A stretch of DNA of 64,000 bases from Linnemannia hyalina. Lineage: Eukaryota; Mortierellomycota; Mortierellomycetes; Mortierellales; Mortierellaceae. The DNA is taken from contig JAHRHY010000011.1 in the NCBI GenBank assembly GCA_019671135.1, positions 744,001 to 808,000 on the forward strand, given 5' to 3'. The position numbers and the translations under genes were made by a program. Below are positions 36,109-47,365 of the stretch, piece after piece. Below the pieces are notes generated by a model, which saw nothing but the letters and a program-made list of their open reading frames with translations, ran no database searches and was not told the origin of the DNA. Numbering within the stretch: the first letter of the stretch is position 1; the number at the start of each line of letters is the position of its first letter.

Positions 36109-39100
36109 TCAAGCAGTGGCCCACATGTGCTTCATCTGTGTTGGAAACAGTTCCCGCAGAACCTGCTGAAGTCCGTCCTGAACTCCCGCTGCCCACGACG
36201 ACCGGTCGGCATCTCGAAGAATTCGAATCGTCTTCAACAGGTTGATCTTGGCCGGCGTCGACAACCGCGGCTCATCATCCAAGTTCGAATTCATCTGCTG
36301 GATCCCCGCCGCCGTCACCAACGAAAACTGGTGTCGCATCAACAAACACGGCTGAACCGTCGTATCCGTCTGGTTCATCAAATACTCTGCCAACGAAGTC
36401 ATCGCATTCGCAGACTGTGCGCATGCCGCACTCGCTCGACTCGGCAAACACGGCGGGTGTCGCAGATTCGTTCTCAGGAACGGTCGATACAACAAAATCC
36501 GGATCGTGTGGTAACTCACTCCCAATAAGGTTGCCTGAACCACATCTCGGCTCTCATCTGCATTGATCGTGCTCGTCACCGCTCCAATGCCATCTTCACC
36601 CCCTGCAATCGATCGCCGTTGACCTTGCGACTGCTGTCGTTTCGCCAGTCCAGCACCAACAATACCCGAGATTGGGAATGTCTGCCATTCTGCCAAGGCT
36701 TGGTGCCAATCATCCAGCGACTGGCTCAGTTTCTCAAACTCGACCGAACTTACAAACAAATCGTCCGACCACGATGACAGAAACGACAAAATATCGTCCA
36801 GAAGTAACGCCTGCCGACATTGTTGGTCAAAGAACGCCTTGGCTCGATAATGTGGACTCGGGAGATAGGGCGAGGAACGCATAGCAACTCCTGAACCGAT
36901 CGAAAGCGGGTCTCGATTAGAAACCTTTATCGCATGTGCCGAAACAATCTCCGGGCTGGATTGCAAGGCATCTGTAAAGTTGCTCGATGAGAACACGTTC
37001 ATAGGAGTTTGAGGACAGTCGTTCTCCTTTGAATCCCATGCCTTATTCGTCTTGGGGAGCGGCAACAGCGTCTTGTCGAAAATATGGATTGGGATGTTCT
37101 ACAAATTGATAGATAGGCAGGTCAAGGCAAGGAGAGGTCATGGTTAGATATATGTATGGCATTGGTCAACTGAACAATGAAGTCCAAAGGTGATTGGCGC
37201 TTGATAAACAAGAGAAACAGAAAGGGGGGGACGCGCGTGAAGGTTCATAATCAAAAAGGCACTTACCACAGGACGGCTGTAAATGGCAGACATCCACCGA
37301 TCGACAATAAAGCAGTGCCACCAGCACAGCTTCTGCTCCTCGTCCGTGACCTTGAGCTCCTTCGACTCCTCTCCTTCTGCCCTTGCCTCTCCAGTCGTGT
37401 CCGAAGCATCACCAAATTCCGCGGTCGACGAAGGCTGATCCCCTTGTTCAGGCGACTTTGTGGGACCAGCATGATGCCACCCGAGACCCATCGCCATCGT
37501 AATAGCCGTGCCGCCATACATGTATGCCTGCGTGTGGTTGCCAGCCATAATGGCATACTCTCGCAGAAGCAGAAGGGACTGCACGACCGTTAAGGAAGGT
37601 TCCTCGTACTTGGCCCTCAGCAGCTCCGACGCCCACTGGAAATACTGCTCGCCTCGATCTTCCAGGCTCTCACCCGACGGGCCCTGGTACTGGTTGTCGG
37701 ACTCCATGAGTTCGTATAGCCGCGCCTCTTGAGCCTTGTCGCTGTTTAGCATAAAGTCCATCGAATCTCGAAACTCGCCGCTCAGCATGGCCAGGCCGTG
37801 CTCGATTCGCTGTTGCTTGTCCGCCGCTGTGCTCTTGAAAGGACCTCGGTCGTTGATGTGACGCGAGACCAGTGCCAACATGGCCAACAACAAAAGAGGA
37901 CAAACAGTCTGCATTCCTGACTTTTCTTGCTCATCCTTGCTCGATTCAGAGTCGATGGGCCCGCGCCAAATGTTGGCTGCCTTGGCGTTCTGCATGATTT
38001 GGCTCTGGAGCTCATTGGCTTCCGGGAAGGACCCGAACTGCGCCCAGAATCGAACGAGGAATCGGTTCTTATGCAGGACCATAAACTGGGGATGGATCAA
38101 TGTGAAATACTGCTGAATCAGACTGTGCAGCAAGCCCGATCGACCCAATTGCAAAAGGCCCTCGAGAGGACTCAGGGTGTCCTCACCAAGGTTAGAGCTA
38201 CCGTCTCGGGAACTCGATGTCGTCCGTGTATGCTTGACAAAGGTCCTTGTTTCAGCATCCACATCCATCTTGTTATAAGACATCATATCGCGTTCAGAAA
38301 GATAGGTCGGAGTGGTCTTGGGAGTAGCATCGACAACCGAGATGGACACGTCCTTGATCTTGGCGATGTAATCCGCGTAAACATGGCTCGCTCGCTGAAT
38401 GTTCTCCATTTCGAGTGCATTCTTTCGGGCTCGAATACTAGCGCTGGAAAGGGAGTACAACGGGTCCTTAGGAGGCATCGCTTGCTGATACTGTTGTTGT
38501 TGCTGAGGTTGTTGGTTTTTTTGCTGCAGTTGGTTTTGTTGCTGTAGTTGCTTTTTCGAGAAGGCACGCTTGACAATGATCTCGGAATCGGTCCGATCGG
38601 TCTGTGCACGGACAGAAGACGTGCTGTGCAAGGTCAGGTTGGATTTATCATGACCCGCCTTGGTGGAAGATGCGCCTGGGCCTGATATAGAGTCGCGATC
38701 TGGTGGTCCGAGGTGAAGCCATTTGAGGACGAGAAGGAGCGGAGAAGAGAATGGTGTAAAAGGACCAGGTCAGCTGCAAAAGCGGCTACTCAAGCACATT
38801 GCACAGTTACATATACCAACACAGCCAGCATAAACAACAAGACTGTTACAACGCAACGAAAAACAAAGGTGACAAGGTAAAATAACTGAGGAGAAAAAAA
38901 AGGCGAACAGAGCAAAAAAAAAAATGCTTTACATACCGTTTGAGGACGAGGTGGATTGGGATCTTGGGGACGCTGAAAAGCCAGAGGATTTGGTCGAGGG
39001 AGGGGTTCGGGAGTTCGTCGTGGAGGAGAAGGGCGTGATGGTGGAGCCCATGGCGGAAATGGAGGGTAAAGTGACTCGGTTGTGTTGGTTGTGTTGGGAT

Positions 39101-39972
39101 CGATCCTGGTGTACCTCCTGGAAGGGAGGGATCGAGATGAGAGATTGGTCTGAGAGCATGATAGGGGACGAGATGACGGGCGAGACGCGCGTGAAGCCCA
39201 CTTCTTGGCTCTTGCGCGCATTCACTGACGCTGCTGAACCTGAACATGAACCAACAGAGCCCGACCCTGACCGGGAGCGCGATCGAGAATTTGGATTTCG
39301 CGACAAGTTTCCTATCGAAGGAGACGCAGACGAGCCTGCCAGTGTAGGGGGTGCTCGTCCATCATGATTGTCGGGATTGTCGGGATTGTCGCGGCTCCCG
39401 CTGGGGCGCTTTGACCCAGAAAGGGGCTCATCGAACTGAAGCGCTTCAATTTCGAAGAAACGGGTGTTATTGTCGCCTTCGTAATGGCACCGTACTCTGT
39501 TCTGGAGGCAGTTGCGACAAGGAGAGCCTCCGTCGCAGGCCATTCTAGACATGCTACAGGCAATGCAAGGCAGGCCAGGTATCTTGGGTCGGGCGAGGAA
39601 CGTACCCGTGCTTGTGCCTGAACTTGTGGACGCCTCTGTAGCCTCCATGCCGTAGTTCCTGCTTGGATTAAAACGGACCGAGTGGCCATTGTCCAAGGGC
39701 GTACCGCGGGGCTGGGATCGAATGGGCCCTTCCTGACTGTTGTCGGGACGATACATGGGATACGAGTTGTTGGAGTTGCCGTACATATCCGATGACACGA
39801 ACGATCGATAGTTGTCCGAGGGGTCATATGGGTGTTGATGCTGTTGCTGTTGTTGCTGTTGCGGCTGCTGCTGCTGCTGTTGCGGGTAAGGTTGCTGAGA
39901 GTGCTGCTGCTGTTGTTGAGCCTGCTGCTGATACTGCTGGTTCTGAGTAGGCTGGAACGGGTTGGGCTGAAA

Positions 39973-40003
<31 letters not shown>

Positions 40004-40767
40004 TGACCATAGTCAGAGGGCGAGAACATGCCCTGCTGTGGACGAAAGGTCACTCCGGCAAAACTATTGTTGTTTGCAGTGTTGTTTGCGGTGTTGTTGC
40101 TGTTATTATTGGTGTTGTTACCGTTGCCGTAGTTGTAGTTGTAGTTATTGTTGTTCCCTTCGCCGTTGTACCCGTTGTCACCGTTATTGGGATTGTAATT
40201 GGTGTTGTAGCCGCTGTTATTATTGCCGAAAGTGTTGAAGTTATTGCTGCCGCTGTTGCCATTGTTGGTATTGAAGTTGTTGTTGTTTTGGTTGCCGCTG
40301 TTATTGTTGCTGTTGTTGTTGAATCCGCTGTTGTTGCTGTTGAAGATGTTGTTGGTATTAGGATTGGGGTTGTAGTTAAAGTTATTGTTGCTGTTGGGAC
40401 TGGCGTTGTTGTTGCCAAAGTTGTTGCTGTTGAAGGTGTTATTGGCGTTGTTATTGCTGTTGGTGTTGTTATTGTTGGCGTTGTTATTGTTGGCGTTGTT
40501 GTTGTTGCCAAAGTTGTAGCTGTTGGCGTTGGAGTTGGAATTGTTTTGGTTGTTGCTGTTATTAGGATTGGGGTTGGAGCTGGTGCTGTTGGAGTTGCTG
40601 CCACTCCCAACGTTACTCTGGTTGTTTTGGCTGTTGTTGGAGTTGGTATTGGTATTGGTATTGGGGTTGGTATTGGAGTTGTTGTTGTTATTGTTGTTGC
40701 CGCTGCCATCGTTGTCGATGGAGGAGAAGGAAGGGAGATTGAAGTCTGCTTTGAAGAAGTTGTTCAT
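36109..40767 (-). CDS. Zn2Cys6 transcription factor with very long Asn/Gln-rich N-terminus
   Basis: Exons 40767-38937, 38699-37267 and 37098-36109 join in frame to give 1417 residues, large for this family. Residues about 20-245 are almost entirely Asn with Ser, Thr, Gly and Tyr. About 253-310 is Gln-rich. The DNA-binding binuclear zinc cluster lies at about 400-432 with Cys spacing C-x2-C-x6-C-x5-C-x2-C-x6-C (CIACSMSRMACDGG onward). A fungal-specific transcription factor domain follows in exons 2-3 (LIQQYFTLIHPQFMVLHKNR, AITMAMGLGWH, WWHCFIVDRWMSAIYSRPV). Regulon and inducer are unknown. The zinc cluster here follows the N-terminal extension instead of opening the protein. The third exon starts after TTGTAG at 37099-37104. 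Confidence 0.9.
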
Positions 40768-41665
40768 CCTGGTGAACCGGACACGATCAATCGCATGTAG
40801 ACATTGATTGTCAGGATAAGGGGTACTTTGTGGCCCGGTGGCGGCTAACTAGTGGGCCGAACTCTGAGAAATGAAATGAAGAATATGAAGGATAGGGATA
40901 AGGATATGAACAACTATAGGAAGCGGAAGAGGAAGAGGAGGAAGGGTGAAGGAGAGAGGGATGGTAGGGCAAGGGAGGAAGGGAAGAGAGAAAGGACGAA
41001 AGGATGAGTGTGTCCTTGTGAGTTGTATTGGCAAACAGGTTGGCTGGATAATGAGAGCAATGCAAATTGTCCCAGCGAAAAAAACAACAAAGGAGCGACA
41101 TACTTAATGCAAGCCAAGGCGAGCTGATAAAAATGTATACGAACGACTGCTCGGCTCATCGACCCTCAGACTCGAGGCTCGACTCCCTTTTTTTTGTAGC
41201 GATCAGTAGTCACCCCCCTCGCTCCAAAAAATGCACACGCACCCACATACGCATAAAGATTTAAGAACAAAAATAACCCTTTTCCAGGGAACAGGAGAGG
41301 GAAGGGAGAGAGGAGGAAGGGCAGGAAGGGAGGGATCACCTTTGCTTGATTGCCTGCCTGCATGGGGAGAGAGACAATAAGAGGGCGTAACCATGCCCAT
41401 TCTGTTATGAGAAAGAAATACAAACAAAAAAAATAACGAAATAAGGGTAAATCGAAATTGGAAAGCAATCGTCGTCATCGTCGATTTGTCCATGAGACAT
41501 CGTTGTCCTACTTGGTCAACAACATATCCACGTACTCAATGACTCAATGGCCTCGACTTAGCGTGGCTCTACAGTGGATCTTGAATGTGTCGTTTATTCG
41601 TAGCGAACGAGGACCGCTTGTGTATTGTCTCTTGTTGCTCAAACACCGCCCCTTATCGACTCGAC
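40768..41665. other. Spacer upstream of the Zn2Cys6 gene
   Basis: Purine-rich plus-strand DNA from 40900 to 41000 and around 41290-41330. The 5' leader of the Zn2Cys6 gene and the 3' UTR of the next minus-strand gene are expected here. No gene was seen. Confidence 0.4.
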
Positions 41666-43528
41666 TCAGTCCCAGATGAGCTGGCCCTTATCATTGACCT
41701 GGGCAGACATACCGCCGCTCACAGTCGAAGAAGACACGTCCGAACTCTTGGGCACATCCCATCTTGACTCGACCGGCGTGGACTTGCGCGACTGAGAACG
41801 GTAAAACTCCTTCATCTTCTCTGCCTTGACCTGGCGCATGTGCTCCTGCTTCCTCTTCTCCTGGAGAGCATCCGCCGCTGCCTTGTCCTCCTTCTTCTTT
41901 GCAGCCTTGGCAAGGTTCTCTCTCTGCTTCTTGGTAATCTCTGCAGACTGGTACGAGCTCAGTCCCGTTGATGTACCCGATCGAGCTATCGCAATTCATT
42001 GTACGAGAGCATGTTGTTAGTTTCCATAATGCGAATAAGTGTGAAGCAGAAAAAGAAAGAACGACCCCACAAGTCGTGTATGTGTGAATCAGTTGAAAGA
42101 GTTGAGACGCCGAAAGACGAGTAAATGTGAACAGAAAAAGTGTGAAGAATAAAAAATGTGTTAAAACGCCAAGGGGCCATCCACTTCAACACTATCACAT
42201 CTCATGCACACTGAATTAAACCACACTTGATACCTACTCTTTTGGACAGAAAAGCCATCAGGGACCGCCTCGCGGAAACGCTCCTCCTTGGCTGCAGGCT
42301 TGATAGACAAAACGCGTGCAAACTGGGTCGTCTGCTCGCCATGAGGATCGACCGCTGCGATTTCGTCCTGAAGTTGACGCTGGCGCTGAGCGACCCAAGG
42401 ATCCATGGGCCTGTTGAAGTCGATGCCTCCAGATCGAACAGGGGCCGCTCCATTTCCAGACACCGTCGTCCACTCGTCCTCTTCCTCCTCCTCCTCCTCC
42501 TCCTCTTCCTGCTCTCCTTCACCTTCGCTCCATGCCAACTGCTGTTCCTTGTCGTTGTCCTCGTCCGATTCTTCCTCAGATTCTTGGACAGGCACAGGCT
42601 CAAGTTTAGGCTCGGGAACGGGCTCAGGATTTACAGCCTCCTTGTCCTTCTTCTCCTTCTTCTGCTTGGGCTGCTTGGGTGCTGATGCTGGTGCAGGCTG
42701 GGGGCGAGAGAGGGTAGGGAACTCTGCGTGGGATAAACCGGTTCCTGCTTGACCGCGATTCTTTTTCTTGTTGTTGCCCATGGCGCCAGGTCCTGGAATG
42801 GTGGTAACGTTGGGTGATGAGAATGAAGAATTGTTCTTGGATGCTGCAGATGAGAACTGGAGGGTCTCCTGTTGTTTGACGAGAATTTCCTTTTGCTCAG
42901 CCTGTCTCTGCTTTTTCCAGTCCTCGACTGACGTAGCCTTGTTTCCTGCTACTACAGATGAGGGGGCGATGACGGTTGGTGTTGAAACAGTTGGCGACTG
43001 TTTGGTGGAGGTGGTGCTGTTGCTGTTGTGCGCCTTGGCTTTGGCGGACTCTTGATTGTTGCCACTGGTAGACTTGTTGCTGTTGTTGGTAGAAGGGATC
43101 GATGTAGAAGAGGGAGAAGAAGAAGGAACCGTTGCGTTGGAGCCTTTGGAGCTGTTGTTTTTGTTCGCCTTTTTGGCAGACGGGACTACTTGTGCAGTGG
43201 TGCTGCTCTTGGTGTTGTTCAACTTCTTGCCTTGCCGCGTCATCGATTTCTTCTCCTCGACTTCTGAATCCGACGACTCATCGTCGTTGTCATCGCCTGC
43301 TGCTGCTCCTGTTGCTGCTCCTGTTGTTATTGTGGAAGACTTGTTCTTTTTCTTGTTCTTTTTCTTTTTTGACTTTGTTGATGTGCTGTCGTTTCCGAAT
43401 GCGCCAGGGAGGGATGATCTTTTTTCGTTCGAGACGTGGGCTGCTCCCGTAAGGTCGCCCTTAAAGACGCTGAAGATGCCGAGGGGCACGATGATGGCAG
43501 CGGCCAGGAGGATGTATTCGTAGCCCAT
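41666..43528 (-). CDS. Uncharacterised N-terminally membrane-anchored Lys/Ser-rich protein
   Basis: Exons 43528-42238 and 41985-41666 join in frame (donor GTAGGT) to give 536 residues. One hydrophobic segment at about 3-24 (ILLAAAIIVPLGIFSVF) directly follows the start, suggesting a signal anchor with a cytosolic body. A polylysine patch (KSKKKKNKKKNK) follows, then Ser/Thr/Asn-rich and Glu-rich disordered regions. A more ordered segment includes RPMDPWVAQRQRQLQDEIAAV. The C-terminus is a highly charged helix (ITKKQRENLAKAAKKKED...) ending KGQLIWD. I do not recognise the family; the layout is reminiscent of ER-anchored, RNA- or ribosome-associated proteins, but that is a guess. The ORF extends upstream only through a TTG codon, so ATG 43528 is preferred. 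Confidence 0.8.
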
Positions 43529-45260
43529 CTGAGTTGAGTTGTGTTGAGTTGAGTTGAGTGAGTGGAATGGGATGAGTGAGAAGGACAAAGGGTTATGTAA
43601 AACAAGTGCGTGTGAAGTAGTATCACAGAAGCAAGTGAGTGTTCATTTTTGACAAATCGCAGTTGTGCACGACTCATTGATCCTCCCAAGCCTCCAGATC
43701 ATTGATCAATGATGAAACTCTAATTTGGTTCATGTCGTGTGAAACGAAGTCGTTGTTCTTTGATAGAACAAAAAAAAATATCTCGCGGCACGCTTTACTC
43801 ACATCATATCCCTTTGCATGCTCTATCCCACCTGTCTTATTATTCTCGCTGTCCCTCCTTCCCTTCCTTCTTTCTTCCGTTCCGCCATCCAGAACGAGCA
43901 TATCCTAGATCATTTATTTATCGACTTGGAGTCAATGTCCTCTATACGACAGGGTGTCGATAAAGGAACAGCTGGACGGGTGGTGCTGGATTTGTTGGGA
44001 ACAATGATCAGCCGGGAATGACAGAAAGTGCAAAAGTTTGTCATAGTGCCTTCTACGCGTTGACAAAGAGTCATTGCTTCCTTTTTTTTTTTTGGTAAGT
44101 GGTGTTTCCCTCCCAATGATCAAGAACGAAAAGGTGGGACAGAAGATCCATCCAAGGACCACCGACACACGCCGCACTTTATTCTCAATTGACAAATCAC
44201 CTCATGATGTCATTGTCATTTCTTTGTTTGTGCCAACAGCGTAGAACAGAAAGTGCAAACGAACAAAATAAAGGCATGCAAGGCACACCTCTGTCAACTG
44301 AACACGTCCCCCGTATCCATATTGCAGCTCAGCCTGCCCCACTGCGCTGTAACTATTCTGATCCATTGGGGTTTGGAAATTGACCCTCTATGGGCAACTG
44401 TAACTGAGCCGCGCGATCAAGAGAAAAGATGGCCAACCTTGCCGATGATAACCACGACACCTCGCCGTTTCGCGGTTTTTGTTTTTTCACTTTTTTCCAA
44501 TTCTAAGAGTAAACCAGCGCAGTGTACTATTTTTGACCTCAATGAGACAATAGGGACGAGGACATTATTATGACTGTACGCAACAATGATGGCTGAGCAA
44601 ATACGAAGCAATGTCCTGGCAAAAAAGGAATTTCTCTTGCTGGAAAGAATGCATGCGCAGAGAGTAAGAAAAAACGAGCTGCAACAGCAACTGAGTGCAA
44701 GGCTATTCCTTTTCCCGTCCGCCACCAAATTGGTGATCTTCTTGGCTACTGCAGGAACGATCCTCATGAGGTATTGGGCAACGGTGTTTTTTTTAAGCAA
44801 TGGTCTGCGCAGACCCTCCCACTACCCTACTATGAGGAAACTCAATTTGTGACAAAATTTGTCATCGCTGTCTGAATTGTTTACTTTTCCTCCTTGTGTG
44901 TCCAAGCGCACCCATGTCATAGGTTGATTTTCTTCTCTCTCGTTGCTCGGTCATACAGAGCATACCCTACCTGTGTTGATTTACACTCAGGCAGCAACGG
45001 TGGATTACAAACCTGCGCAATTGCATCCATGCGAACACTAAGAGGTAGAAAATTATAAAAGGCGACAACTCGCCTCTCTTTTTTCGATCCATCATCTTAA
45101 ACAAAAACAAGCAACAACAGCACAAAACAACCTCCAACAGCTTCTTACTCTTCTCTTCTCTGTCTTTCATCTTCTACTGTATTGCATTTAATTCTTCTCC
45201 TGCACTATTCACCCCTTCTAATTCTTAATATCTGTTATTGAAAACAAAACCATTCAAGAC
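43529..45260. other. Divergent spacer between the anchored protein and the MFS gene
   Basis: Mostly featureless. A weak 88-codon plus-strand frame at 44586-44852 (starts MMAEQIRSN, with one hydrophobic stretch) has no recognisable homology. A TATA box and an adjacent palindrome lie near 45054-45075. An adenine/cytosine-rich leader precedes the MFS start. Confidence 0.4.
45054..45075 (+). promoter_or_regulatory. TATA box overlapping a 6-bp inverted repeat, MFS promoter
   Basis: TATAAAAGG at 45054-45062 lies 200 bp upstream of the MFS start codon and is the clearest TATA element in the window. AGGCGA-CAAC-TCGCCT at 45060-45075 is a perfect 6-bp inverted repeat with a 4-nt spacer that begins inside it. 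The repeat could bind a dimeric regulator or form a hairpin at the mRNA 5' end. Confidence 0.5.
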
Positions 45261-46982
45261 ATGGCTCAATCACCATCACCCTCAGCCCTGCCATCAAGAA
45301 CATCCACAATGGTCGAAACCAACCACACACCCCAAAAATCCTTCCCCTCTAATCCAAGCAAGCTCGACACCCTCCGCGAGAAATGGCGCCCGGCCCTCTT
45401 ATACGTCGTATCTTTTGCCCAATTCTTTGACATTGTCAATGGCGCCTCCGTCTCCGTCGCCATCCTGCCCATCGCCCAAGACCTCCATTTCACCGTCCCA
45501 CAAGTCCTTTGGATCCTGAACGCGTATACGATCTCCTTTGCTGGTCTCTTGCTCGTCTCAGGTCGTCTTGGTGACCTCTTTGGTCATCGCCGGATGTTTA
45601 TGTTTGGTCTTTTCTGGTTCGCGCTTTGGGCTCTGGTCGTCTCCTTCTCGACTTCGCCAATCATGTTTATCCTTGCCCGCGCGCTTCAGGGTATGGGTGC
45701 TGCTGCGACCGTTCCTACCGCCATGGCTCTGATCGCGACAACTTACCCTGCCGGACCGGAACGTACCAAAGCCTTCTCGATCTTTGGTGCTTTTGGTGGG
45801 CTCGGCGCCGTTGTTGGTATCCTCATGGCCGGTGGATTGATTGCTAGTATCGGATGGGTTTGGATCTTCCGCATCTCGGCCATTGCTGCCCTGATCCTGC
45901 TGGCGCTGAGTTTCATTGTAATCCCCGTCCTCCCTGCCAAGGCTGAGAAGTCCAAAGTCGACTACCTCGGTGCCATTACTGCCACCACTGGTGTCACGGG
46001 CATTGTCTACTACATCATCACTGGTGTCGAGTACGGCTGGGGCAACGCCAAAACGATCCCCATCTTTGTCGTCGCCCTCGCTCTCATCGCCCTGTTCATC
46101 TTCATCGAATCTCGCGTCCAGTCTCCATTAATGCCCCTTCGCATCTGGAAACTCAAGTCCTTCACCACCTCTGTCATCCTCGCGTTCGTCTCCATGGCCA
46201 AGTTCCAGGGCATCATTTACTACGCCAACATGACCTTCCAAGAAGTCTACGAGTGGAGCCCCCTCAAGACCGCCCTCGGCTTCCTAGTCCACGCCCTCCT
46301 TGCTGTCGTTTCCTTTACAGTCCTAGGCCGCATGCTTCCCCGCCTCTCTCTCAAGCCACTCATCCTCGTCGGCTTCCTCCTCCGCTCTGGATCCGCACTG
46401 ATGTTCGCCTTTGTCAATGAAGACACTAGTTACTGGGCCCTCCCCTTCCCCGCATTCATCATCCATATCCTTGGAGTTGGTCTCTCCCTCCTCCCCATCC
46501 AGATCACAGCCGTCCGTGACGCCGAAAACAAGGACCAAGGACTCGTTGGCGCGCTCTACAACACCGGTCTTCAACTCGGCGCACCCTTTGGACTTGCAAT
46601 CCTGAACGTCATTGCCATCTCGACCAACGGAAACATTGACGGTGCTGTTCGTGGTGGACCCGCTCTGGCTAAGGGATTCCATAACGCCTTCTTTGCCATG
46701 GTCGCCATGGGTCTCTTTGGATTCTTCCTCTCCCTCGTCATCCTCCCTTGGGACAAGCCCGTCCGTCCCACTGTCGCAACTGCCCATAAGAACGTCTCGA
46801 CTCCCTCTCTGGCCTCGACTGCCGTCCCTGCCAACAACGTTAGCACAATCGAGCCCAAGGATCTGGAAGAGGCTGTCTTCTCCTCCGAGGTTGCTGGTCA
46901 CGCTTCAGAGCGCTACGACAGCGATGCCAGAACGATCGCCAGCCAACCCGACGATCTTGAGAAGGGTCACCTTCAAGTGTAA
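45261..46982 (+). CDS. Major facilitator superfamily transporter, 14-TM drug:H+ antiporter type (DHA2-like)
   Basis: A single exon of 573 residues with hydrophobic segments along residues 45-500, consistent with 14 membrane spans. MFS signature A between TM2 and TM3 is SGRLGDLFGHRRMF. TM4 carries RALQGMGAAATVPTAMALI, and TM5 carries the antiporter motif C-like GAFGGLGAVVGILMAGGL, which points to drug:H+ antiport. The N- and C-termini are Ser/Pro-rich and cytosolic. No cluster of biosynthetic genes surrounds it, so the substrate cannot be inferred. A strong TATA box suggests inducible expression. It is the only intronless gene of this size here besides single large exons, so lateral gain or retro-origin is possible but unproven. 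Confidence 0.93.
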   Translation: MAQSPSPSALPSRTSTMVETNHTPQKSFPSNPSKLDTLREKWRPALLYVVSFAQFFDIVNGASVSVAILPIAQDLHFTVPQVLWILNAYTISFAGLLLVSGRLGDLFGHRRMFMFGLFWFALWALVVSFSTSPIMFILARALQGMGAAATVPTAMALIATTYPAGPERTKAFSIFGAFGGLGAVVGILMAGGLIASIGWVWIFRISAIAALILLALSFIVIPVLPAKAEKSKVDYLGAITATTGVTGIVYYIITGVEYGWGNAKTIPIFVVALALIALFIFIESRVQSPLMPLRIWKLKSFTTSVILAFVSMAKFQGIIYYANMTFQEVYEWSPLKTALGFLVHALLAVVSFTVLGRMLPRLSLKPLILVGFLLRSGSALMFAFVNEDTSYWALPFPAFIIHILGVGLSLLPIQITAVRDAENKDQGLVGALYNTGLQLGAPFGLAILNVIAISTNGNIDGAVRGGPALAKGFHNAFFAMVAMGLFGFFLSLVILPWDKPVRPTVATAHKNVSTPSLASTAVPANNVSTIEPKDLEEAVFSSEVAGHASERYDSDARTIASQPDDLEKGHLQV

Positions 46983-47365
46983 TCTACCTCATTTTTTTCT
47001 CGCTTTTTTAAGCATTGTTCATAGTTAGAACATAGATACCATTTTTTCATAGCATTTATTTCATTCACATTTGCATTCCTTCACATCATAAACGCATCGT
47101 TTCACTCTACCTTCTGTTTCCGCTTGACCGAGTTCAGCATGATGAAAAGAAACAAACAATGATCCTTAACCACCAAGGCGAGTAAAGTCAATTGCATATT
47201 GAATGACACGAAAAAAAAAAAACTTTGAAGAAAGAAAAAAAAAAGCGCGTACAAACTGAAACATATTCGAAACCAAACTCACATAACCTCAAAGGCACAC
47301 ACGCTCACACTAACAATTACACTTTAATAATCCAAAAACAACCAAAAAGAAAGACGGGACCTTTT
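46983..47365. other. Convergent 3' spacer between MFS and TOM20-SET
   Basis: Two stop codons face each other across 383 bp. A-rich runs near 47211-47242 and a CA-rich segment at 47290 are present. No gene seen; 3' UTRs of both genes are expected. Confidence 0.5.

Noticed and set aside
39832..40800. 322-codon plus-strand frame rich in Leu, Val and Ile, looking like a membrane protein
   Set aside because: It is the antisense of Asn- and Gln-rich repeats (AAC/AAT read as GTT/ATT); the hydrophobicity is a by-product.
44586..44852. 88-codon plus-strand frame with one hydrophobic stretch
   Set aside because: No homology, no leader or splice context, and length is within chance expectation.
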